Assembly (NCBI RefSeq): GCF_001375555.1
Contig: NZ_CTDZ01000009.1
Location: forward strand, 1 to 64,000
Length of the DNA: 64,000 nt
From: Numidum massiliense
Lineage (GTDB): Bacteria > Bacillota > Bacilli > Thermoactinomycetales > Novibacillaceae
Direction of reading: 5' to 3'
The translations under genes were made by a program, and so were the position numbers. Positions 1 to 9,552 of the stretch are shown here, in pieces (within the stretch, counting starts at the first letter, position 1; each line of letters starts with the position of its first letter). The notes beneath the pieces are model-generated. The model was not told the DNA's origin and ran no database searches. It saw nothing but the letters and a program-made list of their open reading frames with translations.

Positions 1-84
1 ACGCTCGGTACGAGGCAGATTGCGTATGATGCGAAGGATGTTCTGGGTCCAGTGCGCCAGCAACAGTTACAGATGGCTGCTTAA
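1..84 (+). CDS. C-terminal end of an unrecognised protein (5' truncated by window)
   Basis: An open frame enters from the left edge and ends at a TAA at 82-84. It gives 27 residues ending in GPVRQQQLQMAA. The segment is too short to assign a family. It lies upstream of immunity-like genes and remnants, so it could be the tail of a toxin or a transposase, but nothing in the residues decides this. Confidence 0.4.
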   Translation, partial: TLGTRQIAYDAKDVLGPVRQQQLQMAA

Positions 85-499
85 AACGAATTAGCCAATC
101 GTCGTGTGACCTTAAGTTTTTCCGTAGGGAAGGCAAAGACAACTGAAGCACGGAGTAGCCGCAGTACAATTTCCATAAGGGCAACGACCCAGTAAGGGAG
201 CAAGAAGCGGCCTCCACCCCTTGAGAGGTAGAACGAAGGAATGTAAGGGCAATAGACCCCGTGTGACATGGGAGGGTAAACCGCAAGGGTGAAAGTGGAG
301 ATCCAGGGTGCGATCATCGCATAATGACTGGGGGAATATGGAATTTAGTGTTATTTCTCTGTTCCCGCACCAAACCCCGATCCCATAAAAACACAGTTAT
401 GCACTTATTATCCATCACACTCAAATGTCAAGGGCTGAAATACGGTGAATGAGTGAGGAAACACGAGATAAAACTAATTTATAGTGGGAGGAAATAATA
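85..499. other. Non-coding stretch, no supported gene
   Basis: No frame with a ribosome-binding site or a recognisable protein was found here. The first two thirds are purine-rich and contain an open minus-strand frame of 78 codons with no ribosome-binding site or family resemblance. The last part becomes AT-rich and leads into the ribosome-binding site of the next gene. Confidence 0.4.
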
Positions 500-934
500 A
501 TGAAAGTCGACCTGAATGCCCCAATTGAACCCTGGAAAGGCTTGGGTGGGATTAGTCTTTACACCCATATTTCTGAGTTTTATGGACCGTTACAGGATTT
601 TAATGTAGAAGCTGATATTGTGTGGAAATTCCTAATTTCTTATGAAGTTGATAATGAGGCTATAATTTGGTTCAATGTTATTAATGGAAAAATATATAAA
701 TTGACGGCATTAGAAAACTATAAGGGTTTATTATTCAATCAGATTCACGTTGGCATGCATATTGACGATGTATTAAAGATAGAACATTCCTTTGAATATG
801 ATGAATTCGAGGAAGTTTATGAAAGTCCGAAAGGGGTATACATCGAAACGGATCCTATAACCCATCGGGTCATATGCATCTCAGTTTTCGTGAAGGAAAT
901 AGATGACGAAGACTTTGAAGAAGGAAAGTGGTAA
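500..934 (+). CDS. Small acidic protein, possibly an immunity protein
   Basis: This 144-residue acidic protein has a clear GGGAGG site before ATG 500. It has no signal peptide or membrane segment. A GKIYKLTALENYKGLLF stretch followed by an IHVGMHIDDVLKIE stretch resembles small beta-rich proteins that I associate, from memory, with Bacillales toxin-immunity loci. The gene is markedly richer in A and T than the window core, which suggests transfer. It stands beside a broken DUF4279 gene, another family found in such loci. Function is inferred only from that resemblance and context. Confidence 0.5.
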   Translation: MKVDLNAPIEPWKGLGGISLYTHISEFYGPLQDFNVEADIVWKFLISYEVDNEAIIWFNVINGKIYKLTALENYKGLLFNQIHVGMHIDDVLKIEHSFEYDEFEEVYESPKGVYIETDPITHRVICISVFVKEIDDEDFEEGKW

Positions 935-1163
935 GCGCTAACCGCCGCTGCTGGATTAAGTCCTAATTTCTGTGTGAAATAGCCTTGACTAGAATGAGCA
1001 TCGATCATGGCTTGACATGTAGCCTACGCGGGCATGATTTCTTGCACTTGAGCAATGTGGAATGACACATTGCATGGTGAATCACTCCATCATCCCCGTC
1101 CCCCATTTAAAGGCTGTGCCACGTGAATGACTTCGGGTGCGGATGTTATTTCTTTGTTGCTGA

Positions 1164-1373
1164 TCAGAAGTACTTCAGTATGATCAAAATACCTTTTACA
1201 CCCCTTCAAATGGATCTCATAGCTACATGCTCGCGTTTGATGAAATTCACGCGGCAGATCAGACGGCAGAAGTGGAAGGCATCGAGGGGATAAAATTATC
1301 CCGATACTGTAAAGAAGAAATCCAATTACTCACAAGGAATCAAAAAGGGAGGATTTATGGTGGAAAAAACTAA
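1164..1373 (+). pseudogene. Coding remnant without a start
   Basis: A frame open from just after a TGA at 1161 to a TAA at 1371-1373 reads like real protein, with phrases such as HSYMLAFDEIH, AEVEGIEGIKL and SRYCKEEIQLL. No start codon with a ribosome-binding site precedes it. Its end overlaps the start of the DUF4279 gene. I read it as the 3' part of a decayed gene. The family is not recognised. Confidence 0.4.
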
Positions 1374-1785
1374 TATTATGGCATACTTTTCAGTTTCAGG
1401 TGATAACTTTAACCCCAATGATATTACGAAAGAACTTAATTTACCACCGGATGAATACTGGATTAAAGGAGATTCGGTTAAAGGGAGACATCCTAATGTC
1501 AAACGAAGGCAGACGAATTGGAGTATATGTACCGAGTACGAAGAATCGTTGGATATAAACGAATAATTGTAAAAATTGATGAAAATATTGTGTGGTAGAA
1601 GAAATGTTTTGAAGGAAATAAGGGCTAAATATGGTCTATCCTATCGTTTTATCTTCGTAGTCCAAGTAGAAGATCATGAGACGCCAGCAATGTATTTTGA
1701 GCCTGAGTTCATTGAATTTGTAAATGATAAACGCAAAGATCGATATCGATTTATATACCTAACAGATAAGCGACTAAGGATATAG
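1357..1785 (+). pseudogene. DUF4279 protein gene interrupted by two in-frame stop codons
   Basis: The N-terminal half (ATG 1357, good AAGGGAGG site) has the DUF4279 pattern: FSVSGDNFNPNDITKELNLPP, then W-x-KGD, then an NWSI strand. The C-terminal half, with its typical MYFEPEFIEFVND stretch, continues in the same frame. Between them lie TAA codons at 1564-1566 and 1570-1572, only one codon apart. Each differs from glutamine CAA by one base. Reading through gives a protein of about 142 residues, a plausible full length for this family. The TTG at 1576 could restart translation but has no ribosome-binding site. DUF4279 proteins are found in toxin-immunity neighbourhoods. This copy looks dead. 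Confidence 0.7.
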
Positions 1786-1824
1786 CGTATGAGCACCAAA
1801 TAAATCAGCAAAGAACATTAAGAC

Positions 1825-1853
1825 TTCATTTGTGGTCGTGTCTGTGCTATACT
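1825..1853 (+). promoter_or_regulatory. Putative sigma-A promoter for the YhzD-like gene
   Basis: TTCATT at 1825-1830 and TATACT at 1848-1853 are separated by 17 bases. A TG one base before the -10 adds extended -10 character. It lies about 200 bases upstream of the next gene. Confidence 0.45.
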
Positions 1854-2049
1854 GTAAGTAAAAGTGAGAAGTGAGACCGATTGCTGAAATATCGATGAGG
1901 ATCTATGCGATTACACAAGGAACGATCGTGGCCACGTCATCTGATGTAAGAAAAAGTTGACGAAGGTGGAGACATCCTGTTAATTCAACTATAACGTGTT
2001 AAAAAATGGTATAACTGGCGCAACTAGACGTGCGAAGGGAGGGTTAGCG

Positions 2050-2247
2050 GTGTATCATATGACAGTTTACGACCAAGATGGGACGACGTTGTACGACCAA
2101 CCGATCGAAGCAAACAGCGACAAAGAGGCAAAGGAAAAAGGCATGGCTTGGTTGGCGGAAAGCGACCGCGAACAGTGCCCGTACCGCATTTTTCATACGA
2201 CAGGCCGCCTCGTCGCCTTCCACAGTCACCAAGCGAAACGCGCGTGA
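2050..2247 (+). CDS. yhzD: YhzD-like small protein
   Basis: GTG 2050 is chosen because AAGGGAGGG at 2035-2043 sits six bases before it. Earlier in-frame starts have no such site. The 65-residue product begins VYHMTVYDQDG, continues with an EANSDKEAKEKG helix and ends with a GRLVAFH strand. This follows the layout of Bacillus subtilis YhzD, a small protein of unknown function, as I remember it. It is soluble with no membrane segment. GC content is higher than in the upstream accessory genes, so this is probably where normal chromosomal sequence resumes. Confidence 0.7.
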   Translation: MYHMTVYDQDGTTLYDQPIEANSDKEAKEKGMAWLAESDREQCPYRIFHTTGRLVAFHSHQAKRA

Positions 2248-2371
2248 TTACGCGTAATTAAACGTAAGCACTTCCTTGTATTGTTGTATTGTTATGAGTA
2301 TACTTCCACTGTAAATTAAAGGACAGCGATTTCGTAGTCATGAAGCATTAAACATTACGTGTATGTGTTGA

Positions 2372-2767
2372 TCAATATGTGTTGATCAAGAGATAATTGC
2401 GATGTGATTGCACGGAGCGTGAGCCATAGTTGTGGATCCCCCCTGAATGAGCGTCCGGGGGGATTCTTTTGCTTCTTTTGATAAACACGTCCTTTTTTAG
2501 CATGACAACGGGAACGGTGCCAATAAATTGAATATAGGCGGGAAAAAAGGTTCTACCTTCGGTCATTTGCACCAAGGCGTGCAACGTATCTGCGTCACCG
2601 CCAGCAGCTCGTTCGCGGATCGGTTGCTTGTCCGGCCCGAGATACGGTAATGCTTGAAACCGTAAGTCATCTTCTGAAAGGTGTCGAATGTAACGAATAA
2701 ATGAAGGCAGATTGGGAAAATATTGCTGATGTGTTATTTTAGATTCTAATATTATCGAATGTAGGAG
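2372..2767 (-). pseudogene. Long open remnant without start, minus strand
   Basis: The minus strand is open from a stop at 2768-2770 down to 2372. The upstream two thirds are protein-like, with phrases RYIRHLSEDDLRFQALPYLG and FFPAYIQFIGTVPVVMLKK. No start codon with a ribosome-binding site is present, and the last third runs through the hairpin at 2434-2466. It is probably the 3' part of a lost gene. The family is not recognised. The open frame could also be chance. Confidence 0.3.
2434..2466. terminator. Hairpin with T-rich tail
   Basis: ATCCCCCC at 2436-2443 pairs with GGGGGGAT at 2457-2464 across a 13-base loop. TTTTGCTTCTTTT follows on the plus strand. It is about 190 bases past the YhzD-like gene and inside the minus-strand remnant, so which transcript it ends is unclear. 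Confidence 0.45.
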
Positions 2768-2877
2768 TCATCATATTTCGAACGAACAAAAAAGACCAAC
2801 CTAGGTTGCATGTGCAAAGCATCCGGAGTTGGTAAGAGATTGGCAGAATGAGGTTTCATGGGGCTTGCGTGCATGTG

Positions 2878-3318
2878 TTACGCTTCTTTCGTATGATGCT
2901 TATGCCGTTGCAGGCCTAAACCGGAAATAATGCCGAGGAAGTACTCGGTCTCATTTTTAATATGGTTGACCAATGTGCGCGCTGTCGCGCTTTTGGCTGC
3001 CTGGCTCTTCTTTAGAAAATACTCGAGGAACTTGATGAACTGCTGATTGACGCGATAAGCTTTTTGTACTAAGCGGACGGTGTGTGCCGAGAGGTGGTAA
3101 CTTTTGTAGCCGTAGCGGGCGAGACCTTCCACATATTGAATGGCGCGCCCCTCTAACTTTCCGAACCGTTCTTCGAAACGACTTAAAGCGTGGCGAAACT
3201 CCTCCTCCACGTCGAGCAGTTCTTTTAACACGCCGGCGTGTTCCCGCCCTTGCACACTCCAAAACCACGTTTCTTCGAGTAAGCGCAGTTCCATTCGCTC
3301 ACCGTAATGATACATCAT
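2878..3318 (-). CDS. DUF2935 family protein
   Basis: The start is one of two adjacent ATGs (3318 or 3315) just after AAAGGAGG. The ATG six bases from the site (3315) is the better spaced. The product of about 146 residues opens with MELRLLEETWFWSVQGREHAGVL, the typical entry into a four-helix DUF2935 bundle. These proteins bind metal through His and Glu residues in related structures, but their role is unknown. Only one DUF2935 unit is present, whereas many family members carry two. It is transcribed alone, away from the MATE gene. Confidence 0.7.
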   Translation of the reverse strand: MMYHYGERMELRLLEETWFWSVQGREHAGVLKELLDVEEEFRHALSRFEERFGKLEGRAIQYVEGLARYGYKSYHLSAHTVRLVQKAYRVNQQFIKFLEYFLKKSQAAKSATARTLVNHIKNETEYFLGIISGLGLQRHKHHTKEA

Positions 3319-3349
3319 GAACCTCCTTTGACCCATTTGACGTAAAGAA

Positions 3350-3372
3350 CGAATAGGTAAAACGCCTATTCG
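3350..3372. promoter_or_regulatory. Perfect dyad upstream of the DUF2935 gene
   Basis: CGAATAGG at 3350-3357 and CCTATTCG at 3365-3372 form a perfect 8-base dyad with a 7-base spacer, about 35 bases upstream of the minus-strand start codon. It could be an operator or a leader hairpin. No T-run follows. Confidence 0.35.
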
Positions 3373-3720
3373 TATTAGCGTATGCAGTGCACAAAACTAT
3401 GTGACGGCGAACGATGGGCGTCTTGTTTGTCAATCCGTGACCATATCGAGTTGTCACGTAACCGGCAGTAGGTTCACTACTTGTTGGCTTGAAAAAAGTG
3501 TGTCTTGACATTTCTGCGCGAAAAGGAAAGAATAGTACAATCGGCATCTTTACTGTCGTGTGATCAGCTTCGTTAGCATATGGTCGATCTTTCGATCAAG
3601 TGGCGTTATACGAATGGTTCCGTATGGCGGATTTCCTCCATTTAACGACGAATAATATTTCGCTACTCGAAATTTACGTTTATAAAAATAAAAAGTTTCG
3701 TTAGAAAGGAGAGTGGCGAT

Positions 3721-5403
3721 TTGTCCAATGACTACAAAGATTTGGCGAGCAACAACCCCGATACACGACCAGTTATTGGGATAAATGACCCGCCATTAGA
3801 GGAAGGGCAAACGATTCCTCAGGAAGACATGCAAACAATTTCCGTTGAAGGTGAGCAAACAGCTTCCGTCGAGGGAACGCATACCGTTCGAATGGAAGGT
3901 GAGCAAACTGCTCCTGTAGAAGGACAGCCTACAGTTCCTACAGAAGGTGAGCAAGCAGCTCCTGTAGCAGGGGAGGAACCGGCACCTGCCGTGCCCCTCG
4001 TACGTCCCCGTCCCCAGCAGCGAAAGAACATCGACTTATCGGGAAATATTACGAAACCGCTGCTGTTATTTCTGATTCCGTTAATGCTCAGTAATGCGCT
4101 GCAGTCGATTAGTGGGACTGTAACTTCAATTTATCTCGGGCGCGGCCTCGGGGAGAAAGCGCTGGCCGCGGTGAGCACGGTTTTTCCGATTACGTTCTTT
4201 TTAATATCGTTCATTATCGGGATCGGCGGAGCGAGTTCGGTCTTAATCGGGCAAGCTTACGGCAGCGGCAACGTGGAACGGATGAAGGCGACGGTCGGGA
4301 CGTCACTCACGTTTTCTTTTTTGCTCGGACTGCTTTCGGCGGTCATCGGCAATGTGTTTGCGTACGATCTGTTTGCGCTCATTCGTACGCCGGAAGAGAT
4401 TGTTGAGGAAGCGGTTCGCTTTGCGCGCATCATCTTTACATTTTTGCCGATTATGTTCGTCTATATTAGTTACACGACGTTTTTGCGCGGGACGGGTGAC
4501 TCAAAGACGCCGTTTTATTTTTTGCTCATTAGTACCGTGTTAACGATCGGGTTAACGCCTATCTTTTTGTTCGGGTGGTTCGGGCTACCAGTGCTCGGCG
4601 TCGAGGGGGCAGCTGTCGCCAACGTGACAGCGACGATCGTGACGCTCATCGTGTTGTTCGTCTATTTAGCACGCAAGAAACACCCGCTGGCGCTCGATAA
4701 AGAGACGCTAAAAAAATTGCGGCTCGACCGTGAAATTGTGAAGTTAATGCTCAAAATCGGTATCCCGACGAGCGTGCAGATGATTTTCGTGTCGCTGTCC
4801 GAAGTGGCGGTGCTCGCCTTGATTAACGCCTATGGCGCGGAAGCGACAGCTGCGTACGGTGCCGTCATTCAAGTGATCAACTACGCGCAAATGCCGGCGA
4901 TGAGTTTAGGGATGGCTGTCGGTATTTTCGGGGCGCAAATGATCGGCTCGGGGCGGCAAGAAAAGTTGCAGGAACTGATCCGCAGTGCCGTCGTTTTAAA
5001 TTACGCGATCGGGGCAATCATTGTCGGTACGGTATTCGTCTTCAGTACGACGATTTTATCGTGGTTTCTCACCGATTCGCACACGTTAGCAATGGCGCAC
5101 GACATTTTGTTCATTTCGTTGTGGGCGTTTATCATTTTTGGGCATGCGATGATCATTTCCGGCATTATGCGTTCGAGCGGTACGGTGTTGTGGCCGACGA
5201 CGATCGGCATTTTATCGATTTGGGTCGTACAAGTGCCGACGGCGTATTTGCTCTCTAAAGCGATCGGTCTGACCGGCATTTGGATGGCTTACCCGATTGC
5301 GTTCACCGTTTCGCTCATCGCACAGTATACGTATTACCGCCTCTTTTGGCGCGGTAGGACGCATCGACAGTTTTTCGATTCACCCGCTCCGGAAAACGGA
5401 TAG
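3721..5403 (+). CDS. MATE family multidrug exporter with repetitive N-terminal extension
   Basis: TTG 3721 follows AGAAAGGAGAG by seven bases. From about residue 100 the protein is a normal MATE transporter of some 450 residues with about 12 membrane segments, starting NITKPLLLFLIPLMLSNALQS. Such proteins export cationic drugs or metabolites by Na+ or H+ antiport. The first 95 residues are unusual. They are acidic, Pro/Thr/Glu-rich and built of units like EGEQTAPVEG repeated about seven times. They are presumably disordered and cytoplasmic. MATE proteins normally have short N-termini. The gene stands alone and converges on pckA. Confidence 0.88.
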   Translation: MSNDYKDLASNNPDTRPVIGINDPPLEEGQTIPQEDMQTISVEGEQTASVEGTHTVRMEGEQTAPVEGQPTVPTEGEQAAPVAGEEPAPAVPLVRPRPQQRKNIDLSGNITKPLLLFLIPLMLSNALQSISGTVTSIYLGRGLGEKALAAVSTVFPITFFLISFIIGIGGASSVLIGQAYGSGNVERMKATVGTSLTFSFLLGLLSAVIGNVFAYDLFALIRTPEEIVEEAVRFARIIFTFLPIMFVYISYTTFLRGTGDSKTPFYFLLISTVLTIGLTPIFLFGWFGLPVLGVEGAAVANVTATIVTLIVLFVYLARKKHPLALDKETLKKLRLDREIVKLMLKIGIPTSVQMIFVSLSEVAVLALINAYGAEATAAYGAVIQVINYAQMPAMSLGMAVGIFGAQMIGSGRQEKLQELIRSAVVLNYAIGAIIVGTVFVFSTTILSWFLTDSHTLAMAHDILFISLWAFIIFGHAMIISGIMRSSGTVLWPTTIGILSIWVVQVPTAYLLSKAIGLTGIWMAYPIAFTVSLIAQYTYYRLFWRGRTHRQFFDSPAPENG

Positions 5404-5531
5404 GTTCAGCGGGGCTCATGGATCACGGGGCATCTCCAGGGCATTGCGGGGCTTACGGGGCAGGGTATCACGAGGCATCGCGGGGCATCATGGGGCCATC
5501 GCGATGTCATCACGGGGGTATCGTGGGACAA

Positions 5532-5564
5532 AGAAGCGCCATTCGCACATGGAATGGCGCTTCT
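5532..5564. terminator. Bidirectional terminator-like hairpin between MATE gene and pckA
   Basis: A perfect 13-base stem (5532-5544 with 5552-5564) encloses a 7-base loop between two convergent genes. No long T-run follows on the plus strand. The preceding 5405-5525 consists of degenerate repeats around a GCGGGGCATCA core. Confidence 0.6.
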
Positions 5565-5633
5565 CGTATATACGGAGGTAAATGGCGTTTAGCCTAATTG
5601 ACGCCTACTACTCATGATGCACAGTAGCAACGA

Positions 5634-7232
5634 CTACTGTTGCTGTGCCTTGGGTCCGGCGTTTCGAATCGCGTCGTCGACGTCTTTAAAGCGCTCGAAG
5701 TTGTCCGCGAACAGCTTTGCCAGTTTGGCGGCTTGCCGATCGTACGCATCCTTGTCTTGCCACGTGTGACGTGGGTTGAGGATGTCGCTCGGCACGTCAG
5801 GGCACGTTTGTGGTACGGAGAGACCGAAATACGGTTCGACGGCGAATTGTTCCAGTTTCCCCGCGATGGCGGCGCGCACCATCGTCCGCGTGTAGCTCAG
5901 CTTCATCCGTTCGCCGACACCGTACGGACCGCCTGTCCAGCCGGTGTTGACTAAATAGATGCGCGTGCCGTGCTGTTCGATGCGCTCCCCGAGCATACCG
6001 GCGTAGACGCTCGCTGGACGCGGTAAGAACGGTGCGCCGAAGCAGGTGGAGAACGTTGCTTGCGGTTCCGTTATTCCCCGTTCGGTGCCAGCTAGTTTGC
6101 TCGTGTAGCCGGACAGGAAGTAGTACATCGCCTGTTCCTTCGACAGCTCGGCGATCGGCGGCAGGACGCCAAAGGCGTCAGCGGTCAAAAACAGCACGAC
6201 CTCGGGGTGTGTGCCCGTGCTCGGGATGATGGCACCGTCAATGTGCTCGATCGGGTATGCGACGCGCGTGTTCTCCGTCAATGTGTTATTATCGTAATCA
6301 GCAATGCGCGTTTCTGGGTCAATTACGACGTTTTCGCAGACGGCGCCAAAGCGAATCGCGTGATATATTTGCGGTTCTTTTTCTGGCGATAAGTTGATGC
6401 ATTTCGCGTAACAACCGCCCTCGATGTTAAAAATTCCTTGCGGTGACCATCCGTGTTCGTCGTCGCCGATTAAGCGGCGGTCCGGGTCGGCCGACAACGT
6501 CGTCTTACCCGTGCCAGAAAGGCCGAAGAAGAGCGCTGTCTTCCCTGTGGCGTCCATGTTGGCCGAACAGTGCATCGGTAAGACGTTCTGATCCGGTAGG
6601 AGGTAATTCATGGTGCTGAAAACTGACTTTTTTATTTCGCCAGCGTATTCCGTACCGCCGATGAGAATGAGTCGTTTCGCAAAATGAATAATGATAAACG
6701 TCTCTGAATGGGTACCGTCCCGCTCCGGATCAGCGCCAAAGCCGGGCGCGTCGATGACAGTGAACGGTTCGGGGTGTGCCGACTGCATTTCGGCAGCTGA
6801 CGGACGAATAAACAGTTGCTTGGCGAACAGTTGGTGCCACGCGTATTCCGTAATGACGCGCAGCGGGAGCCTGTGGGTGGGGTCAGCGCCGGCAAAGGCG
6901 TCTAAACCGAGCCACTGTTTATCTTGCATGTACTGAAGTAATCGGGCGTAAATGCTGTCAAACTGCGCTTCGCTCATGCGCTGGTTGACCTTCCCCCAAT
7001 CGACTGTATGTGCAACTGACGGTTCATCGACGATATACTTATCTTTCGGGGAACGTCCGGTAAATTTCCCCGTTGTCGTCGCGAGTGCTCCGTCCGCGGT
7101 AAGTTGTCCTTCGCCCCGCGCAATTGCCAATTCTACTAATTGAGCGGTAGACAAATTCCACGTTACTGCAAGTGAGGGCAACAATTCGTCTACCTCCTGA
7201 ATGTGAATGTGTTTTGACTGTGTAACTTGCAC
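5634..7232 (-). CDS. pckA: Phosphoenolpyruvate carboxykinase (ATP)
   Basis: This enzyme converts oxaloacetate and ATP to phosphoenolpyruvate, CO2 and ADP, the first committed step of gluconeogenesis, in the cytoplasm. The 532-residue length is normal. Visible signatures are [12 protein letters not shown] near residue 60, the kinase P-loop [11 protein letters not shown] near residue 240 and the metal-binding DDEHGW just after it. GTG 7232 is the start because AGGAGG at 7241-7246 is correctly spaced. It is monocistronic and diverges from ecsA. Expression would be expected under gluconeogenic conditions as in B. subtilis, but no operator was identified here. Confidence 0.97.
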   Translation of the reverse strand: MQVTQSKHIHIQEVDELLPSLAVTWNLSTAQLVELAIARGEGQLTADGALATTTGKFTGRSPKDKYIVDEPSVAHTVDWGKVNQRMSEAQFDSIYARLLQYMQDKQWLGLDAFAGADPTHRLPLRVITEYAWHQLFAKQLFIRPSAAEMQSAHPEPFTVIDAPGFGADPERDGTHSETFIIIHFAKRLILIGGTEYAGEIKKSVFSTMNYLLPDQNVLPMHCSANMDATGKTALFFGLSGTGKTTLSADPDRRLIGDDEHGWSPQGIFNIEGGCYAKCINLSPEKEPQIYHAIRFGAVCENVVIDPETRIADYDNNTLTENTRVAYPIEHIDGAIIPSTGTHPEVVLFLTADAFGVLPPIAELSKEQAMYYFLSGYTSKLAGTERGITEPQATFSTCFGAPFLPRPASVYAGMLGERIEQHGTRIYLVNTGWTGGPYGVGERMKLSYTRTMVRAAIAGKLEQFAVEPYFGLSVPQTCPDVPSDILNPRHTWQDKDAYDRQAAKLAKLFADNFERFKDVDDAIRNAGPKAQQQ

Positions 7233-7336
7233 TACAATGACCTCCTACGTAGTTTGCGTTGGTGTAAATAGTATAACACATTGTGGATAATGATGTGACA
7301 CATTTAGAGAAAAAAATTATAGGATGTGTAAAATGT

Positions 7337-8188
7337 ATGCTTAACGGTCAACCAACGTCTCGACACCGAGATGAAAGGTCACTGGCGGGTTCGAGATCGT
7401 CTGAGGTGCCTAAGTCGCAAGCGATGTTAAACGCGCAGCAGCCGCTCGTGTGTACCGAGATGACGTCTGGCTACGACGGCAAACCTTATTTGCGCAATCT
7501 GTCGCTCGAAGTGCGCTCAGGTGAAATTGTCGGGTTAATCGGCGCTAACGGCTCGGGGAAGAGCACAACGATCAAAACGATTCTCGGCGCACTTCCGCTC
7601 ATGTCTGGAGCAGTGATCGTTAACGGGGTGCCGCTTGCGGACGACCCGGTTGCAGCTAAGGGGTCGCTCGGTTACGTGCCGGAAGCGCCCGACCTGTATC
7701 AAGAGTTGTCTTTATGGGAGTATTTGAGGTTTGTGGCCCGTATATACGGAATGGCTGAAAACGAGTGGGAACTAACGGCCGAGCAACTATTAGCTGACTT
7801 TAACATGCGCGACGTTAAGGACCACTTTCCCGGGACGTTTTCCAAAGGGATGAAGCAAAAAGTGTTGTTACTCGGTACGCTGTTACACAAGCCACAGCTG
7901 TACTTAATCGATGAGCCGTTTATCGGCCTCGACCCGCTGGCGATTCGGACGCTCGTCGCTTGGTTAGAACGGGAAAAAGCTCGCGGCGCCGGTATGTTAA
8001 TGAGCACACACGTGCTCGATTCGGCGGAGCACTTGTGTGATCGATTTTATGTTTTACATAGTGGAACTCTCACGGCCGAAGGGACACTCGATGAACTGCG
8101 TGCCACAGTCGGGTTGCCGAAGGCGAGTTTACTGGACATATATGCGCATGTGGTTAGTGATGCGCGTGAGGTCAGTGACGCACAATGA
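7337..8188 (+). CDS. ecsA: ABC transporter ATP-binding protein EcsA
   Basis: ATPase subunit of the Ecs exporter, which in B. subtilis affects secretion, regulated intramembrane proteolysis and competence. Visible are the Walker A GANGSGKST, signature FSKGMKQKV, Walker B LYLIDEPF, and the switch His in STHVLD. The FIGLDPLAI stretch matches EcsA closely. The start is uncertain. ATG 7337 has a weak AGGATG ten bases upstream, giving about 283 residues, whereas the conserved part begins near ATG 7424, which lacks a site. The gene overlaps ecsB by four bases, indicating translational coupling. Confidence 0.85.
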   Translation: MLNGQPTSRHRDERSLAGSRSSEVPKSQAMLNAQQPLVCTEMTSGYDGKPYLRNLSLEVRSGEIVGLIGANGSGKSTTIKTILGALPLMSGAVIVNGVPLADDPVAAKGSLGYVPEAPDLYQELSLWEYLRFVARIYGMAENEWELTAEQLLADFNMRDVKDHFPGTFSKGMKQKVLLLGTLLHKPQLYLIDEPFIGLDPLAIRTLVAWLEREKARGAGMLMSTHVLDSAEHLCDRFYVLHSGTLTAEGTLDELRATVGLPKASLLDIYAHVVSDAREVSDAQ

Positions 8189-9411
8189 CACCTGAACGTT
8201 ACTTATGGTGGAAGCGGTTCGGGTATGAGTGGTGCCAACGCTATCAGATGATCCGCTTAAGTGTCGACTGGGTGATCGCCTTGTACGTCATCGTCCCTAT
8301 GCTCGTCGTCGGGAGTGTGTTTTACTGGCAGTGGTTGCATGAGCCGCCGGAGTGGTTGCGTCCGGAACTAGCTGGCCTGGCGTCAGTTTTGCTCGTCGCC
8401 CGTGCACTGATGACACGTGTCAATCCGTACGTCAATGCGGCTGACATCCCGACCTTTACGGGTATGCCGTTCGCAAGCCGTTGTTTCGTCGCTCGCTCTT
8501 TTGCTTGGGCGTACGCCAAAGAGAGTGTCGTCTGGTTGTGCGTGCTGTGGCTGCTGTACCCGTTGTGGCACACGTTAGCCGTGATGCCTACCGATGTATG
8601 GGTCTGGTGGGTGACGGCGACGTTGTTTCAATGGACGATGTTAAATGTCGATTGGCTGCTCTTACACGTGTCGCACCTACTTAGTCCACTCGTGAAAGCA
8701 CTCATTTTCGTACTGACAGTCGTAACGGTCGGAGGAGAGGCGGGCCGGGAATTATTCGCACGGCATGTTTCGTTAACTTGGCTGTTCCTTATTATATGTG
8801 CGCTGTGCGCGCTTACGGCGGTCGGCGTCGTGCGGCAACGGCGGTGGGATTGGTTGCGGCTCGTCACCCGCACGGAGAAGGCGCGCAACGCGAACACGCT
8901 GTTACTAGGTATCGAACAAGAGACGGTAATCGGTAGATGGTGGAAGAAGCCGCTGCCGTGGATGCGCAGACAGCTTGGGGGCCCTTTTACCGCCGCCGGT
9001 GCGCTGACCGAATGGCACCTTAAACGCTTCGTGCGTACGCAGTCACACGCCAAATTTTTTTACCAGGTGTTCTTCGTCAGTTTTGGCGGCCTGTGGGTGG
9101 CACCGTCCGGGTGGTTCAGACTGTTCGTCTTTTGTTTTGTCGCCTGGTTGCTGACGGAAACGTTTGTTATGGCGCTAAGCGGCGAACGACCGCTGCGGCA
9201 GCGCGTGTTGCCCGTATCCGCATGGGACGCACACACCGCCGCCGTCCGCGCGTACCAGTGGTTACTCGTTCCTGCCCTCACGTTACTACTAATACCGACC
9301 GGCATCGCTGTCGTACCGTGGTACGGCTGGCTTTCGTACCCGTTTATCGCCTATATTTTTGGAAAATGGCTGTTAAGTTTTCGGTTACAGTCGCTGTATA
9401 CAGAAGAGTAA
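8185..9411 (+). CDS. ecsB: ABC transporter permease EcsB
   Basis: Membrane partner of EcsA, 408 residues, matching EcsB length. The N-terminus WWKRFGYEWCQRYQMIRLS is basic and cytoplasmic. It is followed by several hydrophobic segments in two groups, around residues 25-200 and 290-405. A soluble basic stretch lies between them and includes a WWKKPLPWMRRQLGGPF motif. The ATG overlaps the stop of ecsA. Substrate is unknown for the family. Codon use is like the neighbours. Confidence 0.88.
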   Translation: MTPERYLWWKRFGYEWCQRYQMIRLSVDWVIALYVIVPMLVVGSVFYWQWLHEPPEWLRPELAGLASVLLVARALMTRVNPYVNAADIPTFTGMPFASRCFVARSFAWAYAKESVVWLCVLWLLYPLWHTLAVMPTDVWVWWVTATLFQWTMLNVDWLLLHVSHLLSPLVKALIFVLTVVTVGGEAGRELFARHVSLTWLFLIICALCALTAVGVVRQRRWDWLRLVTRTEKARNANTLLLGIEQETVIGRWWKKPLPWMRRQLGGPFTAAGALTEWHLKRFVRTQSHAKFFYQVFFVSFGGLWVAPSGWFRLFVFCFVAWLLTETFVMALSGERPLRQRVLPVSAWDAHTAAVRAYQWLLVPALTLLLIPTGIAVVPWYGWLSYPFIAYIFGKWLLSFRLQSLYTEE

Positions 9412-9552
9412 GTTGACGACGGGTGATTGCCGCCTAACGTGGAGGAGCCGTCCGTGTGACAGGCGCTGCGTTCACTGGCGTCGTCAGTTGACGGTAAAGC
9501 GCGCGAGTTGATTCGTTTAGGTGGGAATTATATCTAAAAAATGTCACTGGAC

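Noticed and set aside
81-317. 78-codon minus-strand open frame at the left edge
   Set aside because: No ribosome-binding site on the minus strand and no family resemblance. I considered an intron or insertion-sequence end but found no diagnostic motif.
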